Shown: positions 17,283-25,440 of the stretch, piece by piece
How positions within the stretch are numbered: position 1 is the stretch's first letter
Layout of the letters: each line of letters begins with the position of its first letter
Origin: Pseudomonadales bacterium
GTDB lineage: Bacteria > Pseudomonadota > Gammaproteobacteria > Pseudomonadales > Halieaceae
Reading direction: 5' to 3'
Assembly (NCBI GenBank): GCA_024234815.1
Contig: JACKNO010000005.1
Span: 329,637-393,636 of the forward strand
DNA: 64,000 nt
Notes under the pieces: generated by a model
Told to the model about the DNA's origin: nothing
Seen by the model: the letters and a program-made list of their open reading frames with translations, nothing else
The model's database searches: none
Translations under genes and position numbers: made by a program

Positions 17283-17329
17283 CTTCCGATTCTCCCTGGA
17301 CTCCCGCTGCACGCGGGATATCCCGCTGC

Positions 17330-17722
17330 TTAACGCTTGGAGTACTGGGGACGCTTACGCGCCTTGCGCAGGCCGACTTTCTTGCGCTCCACTTCTCGAG
17401 CATCGCGCGTGACGTACCCGGCGCTGCGCAGCGAACTGCGCAGAGTCTCATCGTACTCCATCAGGGCGCGGGTAATACCGTGGCGGATAGCGCCGGCCTG
17501 GCCAAAACTGCCGCCGCCCGCAACTGTCACGTTAATATCAAATTTGTCTTTTAAATCAACAAGTTCAAGCGGCTGACGCACAATCATGCGAGCCACTTCG
17601 CGACCGAAGTAAACATCCAGCGGGCGTTTGTTGACGGTAATATTACCGCCTCCGTTACTGATAAAAACGCGGGCAGTGGAAGTTTTGCGACGACCCGTCC
17701 CGTAATATTGCGTTGCTGACAT
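17330..17722 (-). CDS. rpsI: 30S ribosomal protein uS9
   Basis: uS9 lines the ribosomal P site; its basic tail touches the tRNA anticodon loop. The 130-residue protein begins MSATQYYGTGRRKTSTARV and ends in the conserved KARKRPQYSKR tail. Length and sequence are standard. It follows rplM by 12 bp and is ended by the terminator at 17248-17282. Confidence 0.99.
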   Translation of the reverse strand: MSATQYYGTGRRKTSTARVFISNGGGNITVNKRPLDVYFGREVARMIVRQPLELVDLKDKFDINVTVAGGGSFGQAGAIRHGITRALMEYDETLRSSLRSAGYVTRDAREVERKKVGLRKARKRPQYSKR

Positions 17723-17734
17723 AAATAATATCCG

Positions 17735-18163
17735 TTAGACGTTCAGTACTTGCGGTTGTTGTGCTGTGTGCGGGTGTTCAGTGCCTGCATATACTTTCAG
17801 CTTCCTGAACATGGCACGACCCAGCGGGTTGCGCGGCAACATGCCCTTCACGGCACCCTGAAGGACGCGCTCAGGCGCTTTGTCGATCAGTTTTTCAAAG
17901 GAGATAGACTTGATGCCGCCCGGATAACCCGAGTGGCTGTGGTAAATCTTGTCCTTGGTTTTGTTGCCGGTCACGCGAATTTTCTCCGCGTTGATCACCA
18001 CGATGTAATCGCCGGTGTCCATATGCGGTGTGTATTCGGGCTTGTGCTTGCCGCGCAGGCGGTGGGCAATCTCGCTGGCCAGACGACCCAGAGTCTTGTC
18101 GGCGGCGTCCACCACGAACCAGTCGTGGTTGATTTCACCTGATTTGGCACTATAAGTTTTCAT
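17735..18163 (-). CDS. rplM: 50S ribosomal protein uL13
   Basis: uL13 is an early-assembling large-subunit protein. The product from ATG 18163 is 142 residues, exactly the Escherichia length, beginning MKTYSAKSGEINHDWFVVDA and containing GRLASEIAHRLRGKHKPEYTPH and MLPRNPLGRAMFRKLKVYAG. The frame opens earlier at 18196, but that would add a non-homologous extension. The leader from the promoter at 18205-18233 is about 35-40 nt. Confidence 0.99.
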   Translation of the reverse strand: MKTYSAKSGEINHDWFVVDAADKTLGRLASEIAHRLRGKHKPEYTPHMDTGDYIVVINAEKIRVTGNKTKDKIYHSHSGYPGGIKSISFEKLIDKAPERVLQGAVKGMLPRNPLGRAMFRKLKVYAGTEHPHTAQQPQVLNV

Positions 18164-18204
18164 CAATAACAGCCTCTTGGAGGGCTCCAATTTCAAGAGC
18201 GCGA

Positions 18205-18233
18205 ATACTAATCAATGGGCGACCCTATTTCAA
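18205..18233 (-). promoter_or_regulatory. sigma-70 promoter of rplM-rpsI
   Basis: On the minus strand TTGAAA (18233-18228) and TAGTAT (18210-18205) are separated by 17 bp. The discriminator after the -10 is GC-rich (TCGCGC), as expected for a ribosomal protein promoter under stringent control. Confidence 0.75.
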
Positions 18234-18235
18234 GC

Positions 18236-18290
18236 AAAAAAAACCCGAGCTAATTCCCGCCCCGGAGGAGACCGCCCGGGCGGGGAACAA
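18236..18290 (-). terminator. possible terminator of zapE
   Basis: Downstream of the zapE stop, the minus strand has GC-rich complementary segments (TTCCCCGCCCGG and CCGGGGCGGGAA, with an imperfect match) followed, after a short spacer ending GCTCGGG, by eight T residues (18243-18236). The T-run directly precedes the rplM -35 box. Confidence 0.45.
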
Positions 18291-18313
18291 GCCCCCTCGC
18301 GGCGAACCAACGC

Positions 18314-19414
18314 CTAGGGCTTATGCTCTCGCGCAAGGTACTCGTAAGACTGCATCTCCTGCAAGCGGGAAATTGTCCGCTGAAACTCGAAAGACAGCCG
18401 ACCGCCACCGTACAACTCCAGCAAAGGGGCTGCCGCGGCCAGCACCAGCTTGACGTTGCGGTCGTAGAATTCATCTACCAGATTAATGAAACGCCTCGCC
18501 TGGTCATCCATGTCCGGCCCGAACACCGGCACCCCGGAAATCAGCACGGCGTGAAATACCCTGGACAACTCGATGTAGTCATTTTGCGAGCGGGGACCAT
18601 CGCACAGCTCCGCAAAGTCAAACCAGCCAACGTCATCGGCGCGGCAGCGACAGGTGATATAGCGGCCGTTGATCTCCATGCGCTCCCAATGGATCCCCGC
18701 CTGGGCGGCGAGTTTGCCAAAGCTGTCGCGCAGGCTCTCATCGGCCGCCGCGTCCAGCGGGTAATGGAACAGCTCGGCCTGTTGCAGGGTGCGCAGGCGA
18801 TAGTCGATCCCCGCGTCAACATTCACCACCCGGGTGTATTTCTCAACGAGGGCGATGACCGGCAGGAAGCGCTGGCGCTGCAGGCCGTTTTCATATAACC
18901 GGGACGGCTCAATATTTGAAGTCGCTACCAGGCTGACGCCGCGGGCGAACAGCGCTTCCATCAGGCCGCCCAGTATCATCGCGTCGGCGATGTCACTGAC
19001 ATAGAACTCGTCGAAGCACAGCACCACCGTTTCACTGGCGAGTCGGTCCGCCACAAGTTCGAGAGGATCTTTGTGTCCGTCGAACTCCTTCAGTTCATCG
19101 TGCACGCGGCGCATAAAGCGGTGGAAGTGAACGCGCATTTTCTGCCGGAAAGGCAGGCAATCAAAAAAAGTATCAACCAGATAGGTTTTGCCACGACCCA
19201 CCCCGCCCCAGAGATAGAGGCCTGTTTCCGGCTCCCGCTTCTGGCCCCGAACCTTGCGCACCCAGCCTATCACCCCGCCGCTGCGCTCACGGCGCCTGGC
19301 TACCAGGCGCTCGTAAAGGTCCTGCAACAGTTTGACGGCATGCTCCTGGGCAGGGTCATGGGAGAAGTCTTCCCGCTGCAAGTCTGCCTGATAGCGCTGC
19401 CAGGGTGTCGTCAT
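18314..19414 (-). CDS. zapE: cell division ATPase ZapE (AFG1 family)
   Basis: ZapE is an AFG1-like ATPase reported to act on the Z-ring, mainly under low oxygen. The 366-residue protein has Walker A in LWGGVGRGKTYLVD, Walker B in VLCFDEFYVSDIADA, a sensor-like VATSNIEPSRLYENGLQR segment and the family's C-terminal FINLVDEFYDRNVKLVL. It is divergent from zapG and upstream of rplM-rpsI, the same neighbourhood as yhcM in Escherichia. Confidence 0.94.
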   Translation of the reverse strand: MTTPWQRYQADLQREDFSHDPAQEHAVKLLQDLYERLVARRRERSGGVIGWVRKVRGQKREPETGLYLWGGVGRGKTYLVDTFFDCLPFRQKMRVHFHRFMRRVHDELKEFDGHKDPLELVADRLASETVVLCFDEFYVSDIADAMILGGLMEALFARGVSLVATSNIEPSRLYENGLQRQRFLPVIALVEKYTRVVNVDAGIDYRLRTLQQAELFHYPLDAAADESLRDSFGKLAAQAGIHWERMEINGRYITCRCRADDVGWFDFAELCDGPRSQNDYIELSRVFHAVLISGVPVFGPDMDDQARRFINLVDEFYDRNVKLVLAAAAPLLELYGGGRLSFEFQRTISRLQEMQSYEYLAREHKP

Positions 19415-19518
19415 GAAAAAGGGGATCAGTCCGGTATAGTCCTAGCGGGACACTTTAACCAGCGCCCGGAAACTTGGCAACGGCGACCTTCTGGCGCGAA
19501 CCCGGGCAGGCCATGTGG

Positions 19519-19547
19519 TTACAGTCTCACCTCCCAGGGGTTATACT
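19519..19547 (+). promoter_or_regulatory. promoter upstream of zapG
   Basis: TTACAG (19519-19524) and TATACT (19542-19547) are 17 bp apart, about 40 bp upstream of the zapG start codon. Confidence 0.55.
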
Positions 19548-19586
19548 TGCGCGTCTCCCAGATTGCCACTTACATGAGGATCGCCC

Positions 19587-20087
19587 GTGGAACCAGTTCA
19601 GTACAGCCTGACTATCGTGATAATTGCCGGAGCGGCCCTTTTCGTACTGGGTCTGGGTCTGGGTACGCTGCTTGGCAGGCGCTCCTCACCCGCCGCCCAG
19701 CGCCAGCGCGATGCGGAACTCAAGCTGGAACAGGTGCTGCAGGACAAAAAAGCCTACGAGGACGAGGTGGTGGATCACTTCACGGATACCGCCAAGCTGC
19801 TCAACAACCTGACCGAGCGCTATCGCGATGTTCACAACCACCTGGCCAAGGGTGCCGATGCCCTGTGCCAGGGTCGGGGTCCGGTATCACTGGGCCGACT
19901 CCGGGACCGCAGCGACGACTCGGAAATTCCCGCCAACCTGGCGGACATCCGACCGCCCCTTGACTACGCCCCCAAGGCATCCCCGGGGGAAAAAGGCATG
20001 CTGAATGAAGAATTCGGGATTGACCGCGCAAAATCCAGGGCCGCGGCCGAAAAGCCGGATGCGAAGCCGGTGCCGGAGACCGAGTAA
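19587..20087 (+). CDS. zapG: ZapG/YhcB family inner membrane protein (DUF1043)
   Basis: YhcB (ZapG) is a bitopic inner membrane protein linked to both division and elongation. The 166-residue protein has one N-terminal membrane helix (about residues 10-29, IVIIAGAALFVLGLGLGTLLG), a coiled-coil region (KLEQVLQDKKAYEDEVVDHF), the conserved HFTDTAKLLNNLTERYRDVHNHLA block, and a disordered acidic C-terminus. The start is GTG with AGGA upstream. It lies between zapE and degS, as in Escherichia. Confidence 0.9.
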   Translation: MEPVQYSLTIVIIAGAALFVLGLGLGTLLGRRSSPAAQRQRDAELKLEQVLQDKKAYEDEVVDHFTDTAKLLNNLTERYRDVHNHLAKGADALCQGRGPVSLGRLRDRSDDSEIPANLADIRPPLDYAPKASPGEKGMLNEEFGIDRAKSRAAAEKPDAKPVPETE

Positions 20088-20142
20088 GCCAGCCTGACGC
20101 TGCTGCGCCCGTGGCGACCAACATCTCTCTGCGCAGAATCCA

Positions 20143-21252
20143 ATGGCAAGCCTGAAATTTCTCGTCTGGCCCGCTATAGCCGGCCTGCTGGCTGCGCTGT
20201 TGATTCTGGATCGCTGGGTCCTGCCAGCCGTCGGCAACCGCGGCGCTAACGGATACGAACTGATCAGCTACGCCAACGCGGTACGCAGTGCCACGCCTGC
20301 GGTCGTCAATATATACACGGCCAAGCTGGTCAACTCCCGCGCCAACCCTTTGCTGCAGGACAGGTTCTTCCGGCGCTTTGCCCAGCCGGGCCAGCAACGC
20401 CAGCGGATCGAAAGATCCCTGGGCTCCGGCGTTATCATGACGGCTGCGGGCCATATCCTGACCAACAACCACGTTATTGCCGACGCAGACGCGATCCAGG
20501 TGCTGCTGCAGGACGGACGCTCCGCCAATGCGGTGGTAATTGGTACCGACGCGGCAACTGACCTGGCCGTGCTGAAAATAGAGCTTCCGGACCTCCAGCC
20601 CATCACCCTGGGCGACTCCAACGCCGCCAGGGTCGGCGATGTCGTGCTCGCCATCGGCAACCCCCTGGGTTTCGGACACTCTGTGACCCAGGGCATCGTC
20701 TCCGCCCTCGGTCGCTACGGACTGCAGCCCAACGCCTACGAGGACTACATACAGACCGATGCCATCATTCACCTGGGTAATTCGGGCGGCGCGTTAATTG
20801 ATACCCGCGGGCGCCTGCTGGGGATCAATACGCTGATCTATACCGGCGGCGGCCAGGGCCAAAGCGCCACCACCGGTATCGGCATCAGCCTCGCCATACC
20901 CGTCAATCTGGCTGTTTTCGTGATGCAGGACCTGATCGATTACGGCGAGGTCATCCGCGGCTGGCTGGGAGTCAGCGCCGAACCGGTCAGCGTCTCGCAG
21001 GGAACCGGGGAAAACGGGCGCGCGCTCGCTGTAGTGGAAGTGGCTGTCGACAGCCCGGCGCAGAAAGCCGGACTGTTGGCTGGCGACCTCATTACCCATA
21101 TCGACGGCGAACCCGTGCGCGACGGCAGGCTCACCATGCACCGCATCGCCCTGCTGCGCCCGGGAGACTCAGTGAGTATCGCGATCCGGCGAGGGCAGCA
21201 AAGCCTCGAGTTGCGCGCGGTGGTAGGGGTTTTGGGTCAGACGGGTATTTAG
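20143..21252 (+). CDS. degS: periplasmic serine endoprotease DegS/AlgW
   Basis: DegS (AlgW in Pseudomonas) is the membrane-anchored site-1 protease that cleaves the anti-sigma factor of the envelope stress sigma factor. The 369-residue protein has an N-terminal anchor (about residues 8-23), a trypsin-like domain and a single PDZ domain (about 260-360). The triad is H110 (TNNHVIADAD), D140 (TDLAVLK) and S214 (GNSGG). The residues before GNSGG are IHL where most members have INP. The single PDZ separates it from DegP/DegQ, which have two. It converges on hisD. Confidence 0.93.
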   Translation: MASLKFLVWPAIAGLLAALLILDRWVLPAVGNRGANGYELISYANAVRSATPAVVNIYTAKLVNSRANPLLQDRFFRRFAQPGQQRQRIERSLGSGVIMTAAGHILTNNHVIADADAIQVLLQDGRSANAVVIGTDAATDLAVLKIELPDLQPITLGDSNAARVGDVVLAIGNPLGFGHSVTQGIVSALGRYGLQPNAYEDYIQTDAIIHLGNSGGALIDTRGRLLGINTLIYTGGGQGQSATTGIGISLAIPVNLAVFVMQDLIDYGEVIRGWLGVSAEPVSVSQGTGENGRALAVVEVAVDSPAQKAGLLAGDLITHIDGEPVRDGRLTMHRIALLRPGDSVSIAIRRGQQSLELRAVVGVLGQTGI

Positions 21253-21282
21253 GCGGCAGGCGGCAATCTGCCGATGCCCCAT

Positions 21283-22575
21283 TTACTTTTTTAACCTCAA
21301 CCAGGCGCTTTGGGCATGCGCTGTCAGCGACTCCGCGCGGGCAAGCACCGCCGCCACCTCACCCAGTTCCTGCACACCCTGCTGACTGCACTTGATCACA
21401 GAGCTGCGCTTCTGGAAGTCGTACACCCCCAGCGGGGAGGAAAAGCGGGCGGAGCGCGACGTGGGCAGCACATGGTTGGGGCCGGCGCAATAATCGCCCA
21501 ACGCTTCCGAGGTATAGGGTCCCATGAAAATGGCGCCCGCATGGCGAACCAGCGGCAGCAGGGCCTCGGGGTCCTGCACCGAAAGCTCCAGGTGTTCCGG
21601 CGCCAGGTGGTTGCTCACGGCAACGGCATCGTCCAGGTCGCGGGTCCTGATCATCGCGCCGCGACCGGCCAGTGAGGCGCGGATAATATCCGCGCGCTCC
21701 ATTCCCGGCAGCAAGCGGTCGATACTGGCCTGCACCCTGTCCAGGTAGTCGGGATCGGGACACAACAGCAGCGACTGGGCATTTTCATCGTGCTCTGCCT
21801 GTGAAAACAGATCCATCGCCACCCAGTCCGGGTCGGTAGTGCCATCGCAGATCACCAGTATTTCCGAGGGCCCCGCGATCATATCGATCCCAACCCGACC
21901 AAACACCTGGCGCTTGGCCGTGGCGACGTAGATATTGCCGGGGCCGACGATCTTGTCCACCGCCGGCACCGTATCGGTACCGTAAGCAAGCGCGGCCACC
22001 GCCTGGGCACCCCCGATGGTAAACACCCGGTCAACCTGCGCTATCCGCGCCGCGGCCAGCACCAGGTCATTCAGTACCCCGCCGCTGGCGGGCACTACCA
22101 TGATGATTTCCTCTACGCCGGCCACCCTGGCAGGCACCGCGTTCATCAATACCGAGGAGGGATAACTGGCCTTGCCGCCAGGCACGTAGATCCCGGCACG
22201 CTCCAGTGGCGTGACTTTCTGGCCCAGCAGGTTGCCGGCATCATCGTGATACTGCCAACTGCCCTGTGTCTGGTGTTCGTGGAAACTGCGAATTCGCCCG
22301 GCGGCGTATTCCAGCGCCTGCCGCTGCGCCGGATCGATCCGCTCCAGCGCCGCCAGTAAACTCTCTTGCGAAACTTCGAGTTCCGCTACCGAGTTGGCCT
22401 GCAAGCCGTCAAAGCGGGCGGTCAACTCCAGAACGGCAGCATCCCCGCGCGCTCGCACATCGGCGATGATGGCGGTGACGGTCTCTGCAACCTCCCTGTC
22501 CAGTGATTCCTGCCAGGCGGTCAGTTGCTCGAGGCGGCGCGCGAAATTCGCCTCACCTGTGTCCAGTCGCTGCAT
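21283..22575 (-). CDS. hisD: histidinol dehydrogenase HisD
   Basis: HisD oxidises histidinol to histidine in two NAD-dependent steps. The 430-residue length is standard. Conserved segments include PGGKASYPSSVLMNAVPARVAGV, the QAEHDENAQ zinc/catalytic region and GPNHVLPT. It starts 3 bp after hisG and is clearly co-transcribed. hisC, which often follows, is absent: the next gene is the convergent degS 30 bp away. Confidence 0.98.
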   Translation of the reverse strand: MQRLDTGEANFARRLEQLTAWQESLDREVAETVTAIIADVRARGDAAVLELTARFDGLQANSVAELEVSQESLLAALERIDPAQRQALEYAAGRIRSFHEHQTQGSWQYHDDAGNLLGQKVTPLERAGIYVPGGKASYPSSVLMNAVPARVAGVEEIIMVVPASGGVLNDLVLAAARIAQVDRVFTIGGAQAVAALAYGTDTVPAVDKIVGPGNIYVATAKRQVFGRVGIDMIAGPSEILVICDGTTDPDWVAMDLFSQAEHDENAQSLLLCPDPDYLDRVQASIDRLLPGMERADIIRASLAGRGAMIRTRDLDDAVAVSNHLAPEHLELSVQDPEALLPLVRHAGAIFMGPYTSEALGDYCAGPNHVLPTSRSARFSSPLGVYDFQKRSSVIKCSQQGVQELGEVAAVLARAESLTAHAQSAWLRLKK

Positions 22576-22578
22576 CGC

Positions 22579-23217
22579 TTACGACTCCCGTGGAACCACT
22601 GCGGTCAGGTCATTGATCACCTGCTGAATAATCGCATAGCGTGAGCGCATGGCGGCCTTGTTGACCACCAGGCGGGAACTGATCGCGGCGATCTCTTCCA
22701 GCGGCTCCATGCCATTGGCGCGCAGCGTGTTACCGGTATCGACGATATCAACGATGAGGTCCGCCAGATTCATGATGGGTGCCAACTCCATGGCGCCGTA
22801 CAGCTTGATGACATCGGCATGCACGCCCTGCATGGCGAAATGCCGGCGTGCGATGTTCACAAACTTGGTTGCCACCCTGATGCGCCCGCCGCTGCCGCTC
22901 CAGCCAACGGGTCCCGCCGTCATCAGGCGACAGCGCGCAATGCCAAGGTCCAGTGGTTCGTACAGGCCCTCGGCGCCATGCTCCAGCAGGATATCCTTGC
23001 CGACCACACCCATGTCCGCAACGCCATGGCGCACATAGGTAGGCACGTCTGAACCGCGGATGATCACCAGGCGCACACCCGGGTTGCTGGTGTCGAACAC
23101 CAGCTTGCGACTGGTGCTCACATCGTCCAGCGGCACGATACCGGCACTGGCCAACAAGGGCAAAGTCTCCCTGAGAATGCGCCCCTTGGTGAGGGCTATC
23201 GTCAGCTGATCGCTCAT
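22579..23217 (-). CDS. hisG: ATP phosphoribosyltransferase catalytic subunit HisG (short form)
   Basis: HisG catalyses the first step of histidine synthesis, joining ATP and PRPP. The 212-residue product from ATG 23217 (MSDQLTIALTKGRI) is the short form, lacking the C-terminal ACT-like regulatory domain; this form works as a complex with HisZ, which is not in the window. The PRPP-binding block IVDIVDTGNTLRANG is intact. An in-frame extension to 23319 is not homologous and is excluded. It follows ibaG by only 20 bp, where murA is normally found. Confidence 0.96.
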   Translation of the reverse strand: MSDQLTIALTKGRILRETLPLLASAGIVPLDDVSTSRKLVFDTSNPGVRLVIIRGSDVPTYVRHGVADMGVVGKDILLEHGAEGLYEPLDLGIARCRLMTAGPVGWSGSGGRIRVATKFVNIARRHFAMQGVHADVIKLYGAMELAPIMNLADLIVDIVDTGNTLRANGMEPLEEIAAISSRLVVNKAAMRSRYAIIQQVINDLTAVVPRES

Positions 23218-23237
23218 TGAGCCTTGCACCGCCCCGC

Positions 23238-23483
23238 TCAGCCCGCCGACCGCGCTTGCCACTGGGCCGGGGTGAAGGTGCGGATATTGACCGCGTGAAC
23301 GCTGCCATCGGCGATGCATTCGTTGAGGGCACCATAGACCAGCTGCTGTTTTTTCACCGGCGACAGGCCCTCGAAGACTTCCCCGATTGCGGTAATATCG
23401 TAGTGGCTACCCTCACCCTGAACGTGGAATTCACAGTCACCCAGGTGGTTTTGTAGAAGCTGCTTTACTGCGCCGGCATCCAT
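23238..23483 (-). CDS. ibaG: BolA family iron metabolism protein IbaG
   Basis: IbaG (YrbA) is a small BolA-fold protein that partners with monothiol glutaredoxins and is linked to iron-sulfur metabolism and acid resistance. The 81-residue protein has the BolA core (FHVQGEGSHYDITAIGEVFEGLSPVKKQQLVYGAL). In Escherichia and Pseudomonas it is followed by murA; here hisG comes next. Confidence 0.93.
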   Translation of the reverse strand: MDAGAVKQLLQNHLGDCEFHVQGEGSHYDITAIGEVFEGLSPVKKQQLVYGALNECIADGSVHAVNIRTFTPAQWQARSAG

Positions 23484-23609
23484 AGTGTCTCTCCTGCATC
23501 ACCCCCCACCCGGGCGGACAACAGGTCGCATCCGGGCTGGGGTAAAAAATCGGCCATTCTAGGAGAATTTCTCCCCGCTGGCGACCGCTAAACCAGTCAG
23601 GGGAGAGGC

Positions 23610-24266
23610 TCAGGTCTCAACTTCAACCGCGGTCCAGCTGTCGATGACAGCGTTGAGATCCCCGTTGTTCTTGCGCGCGCTGGCCTCAAACTGGTTGCGA
23701 TAGATCTCTCCCAGGTTGACGTTCTCGATAATGATATTGCGCAGCTGCCAGTCTCCGGCCTTGCCCTGACCCATCTGGTAAATGAGCACATAGGGTTCAG
23801 GCTGGCTGGTGTAGACCAGCTGCCTCACCGTGGCACGCCCCGCATCCTGGTCCTCGTCGGTCGCGGCAAAAACCTCGATGCGGGAATCGCCGTACGCCAG
23901 CAGGCCCTTGCTGTAGGTTCGCACCAGGCCCAAGCGCATCACTTCGGTGAATCGGTCCAACTGGTCGCGTAATTGCGCACGCCCGGCCTCGTCCAGCGAA
24001 CGATACCGGTCGCTGCTCGCGTAAGGCCCCATGACGCTGCGGGCAAACCCCCTGAAATCGATTACCGGGTCGAGAATTTCCTGTACCTGGCTGTAATAGC
24101 GCTCGGGGTCCTCATCGACGTAGGAGCCCGCCTCACCCACCACGAGCATCACACGCTTGGTGGTGGCGTCAACCACATCATGGGCGCTGGGCCCCGCTTC
24201 TTTCGCCCACGCCCCCGCTACCAGCAAACACGCCGCCAAAGCCCAGGCTGAATATACCCTTAACAC
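23610..24266 (-). CDS. mlaC: phospholipid-binding periplasmic protein MlaC
   Basis: MlaC shuttles phospholipids between the outer membrane MlaA complex and the inner membrane MlaFEDB transporter. The 218-residue protein has a signal peptide (AWALAACLLVAGAWA) and the MlaC/Ttg2D domain (VIDFRGFARSVMGPYA, RSLDEAGRAQLRDQLDRFTEVM). The start is the GTG at 24266, because a strong AGGAGAG lies 6 bases upstream; the frame extends to a TTG at 24290, which would place that site inside the gene. It stands without mlaF, mlaE, mlaD or mlaB beside it. Confidence 0.92.
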   Translation of the reverse strand: MLRVYSAWALAACLLVAGAWAKEAGPSAHDVVDATTKRVMLVVGEAGSYVDEDPERYYSQVQEILDPVIDFRGFARSVMGPYASSDRYRSLDEAGRAQLRDQLDRFTEVMRLGLVRTYSKGLLAYGDSRIEVFAATDEDQDAGRATVRQLVYTSQPEPYVLIYQMGQGKAGDWQLRNIIIENVNLGEIYRNQFEASARKNNGDLNAVIDSWTAVEVET

Positions 24267-24451
24267 AGTTTCTCTCCTCAAATTTAACAATATTGGACTA
24301 CCACGGCCAAATTGGGCCTGTATAATCGCGCCGAGCCCGTCGACCGGCCGGAGGCGCCGCCAGCCTGGCGCCTACGTCGTTATGACAGTCGCCCCCATCG
24401 CGCAGTTCCGCCCGCTGGTGCGGCGCATACTTTAACAGGAAATATCTCCCT

Positions 24452-25426
24452 ATGCTGATAGCTGCCGCTGCGATTATTGCCGGCTTCGCCATTCTTCTGT
24501 GGAGCGCTGAACTGTTTATCAGCGGTGCGGCCGCGATAGCCCGCAATCTGAACCTGTCACCCATCATCATCGGCATGACTCTCGTTTCATTCGGCACCTC
24601 GGCTCCGGAGATACTGGTTTCCCTGACCGCGGCATACAGTGACGCCGGCGAGCTCGCCATCGGCAACGCGATCGGCTCGAACATAGCAAACGTCGGCATG
24701 GTGCTCGGAATCACACTGCTGATCACGCCGATGCTGGTGCTGAAAAGCACCATCAGGAAGGAGTTGTTGCTGTTGCTTGCCGTCACCGCCCTGGCGGGGC
24801 TACTGCTGGCCGACGGCGTGCTCTCGAAGGTGGATGGGTGGATTCTCCTGGCCTCAATGGTACCGGTGATGGCCCTGATCATGCGCAGCCAGAGCCAGGA
24901 CTCCCAGCTACAACTTGAGGCTGAGGATGAGCGCCAGTCGAAATTGTCCGGCATCAAGGCCTGGCTGACCTTCATTATAGGGCTGCTGTTGCTCGTCGCC
25001 AGTTCACGCCTGCTGGTCTGGGGCGCCGTGACCACCGCCTTCCAGCTGGGTGTGTCGGAACTGCTGATCGGCCTGACTGCGATAGCCATCGGCACCAGCC
25101 TGCCGGAGCTCGCAGCGACCGTGACCAGCGCCCGCCGGGGACACACGGATATAGCGATCGGTAACGTGATCGGCTCCAACCTCTTCAACCTGCTTGTGGT
25201 GATGGCCATTCCGGGCATTGTTTCCAGCCAGGCTATCTTGCCTGTCGTGAACTCCAGGGACTATCCGGCCATGGCGATCATCACTGTCATCCTGGCGGCC
25301 GCGCTTTTTCTGGGGGGCGGTAAAAACCGCGCGCCACAGGGGCACACCTGCATGGGGCGCACGGTCGGGGTGTTGTTAGTGACATTCTACGCACTGTATT
25401 ATTACCTGCTTTATCTGAGCCTATAG
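24452..25426 (+). CDS. yrbG: calcium/sodium antiporter, YrbG family
   Basis: This 324-residue inner membrane protein belongs to the Ca2+:cation antiporter (CaCA) superfamily. It has about ten membrane helices and the two inverted alpha repeats GTSAPEILVSLTAA (residues about 49-62) and GTSLPELAATVTSA in the second half, each carrying the conserved ion-binding acidic residue, with GNAIGSNIANVG and GNVIGSNLFNLL after them. It is divergent from mlaC and upstream of kdsD, as in Escherichia. A TATAAT at 24321-24326 may belong to its promoter, though no good -35 is present. Confidence 0.93.
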   Translation: MLIAAAAIIAGFAILLWSAELFISGAAAIARNLNLSPIIIGMTLVSFGTSAPEILVSLTAAYSDAGELAIGNAIGSNIANVGMVLGITLLITPMLVLKSTIRKELLLLLAVTALAGLLLADGVLSKVDGWILLASMVPVMALIMRSQSQDSQLQLEAEDERQSKLSGIKAWLTFIIGLLLLVASSRLLVWGAVTTAFQLGVSELLIGLTAIAIGTSLPELAATVTSARRGHTDIAIGNVIGSNLFNLLVVMAIPGIVSSQAILPVVNSRDYPAMAIITVILAAALFLGGGKNRAPQGHTCMGRTVGVLLVTFYALYYYLLYLSL

Positions 25427-25440
25427 GCTGGGAAACGCTT

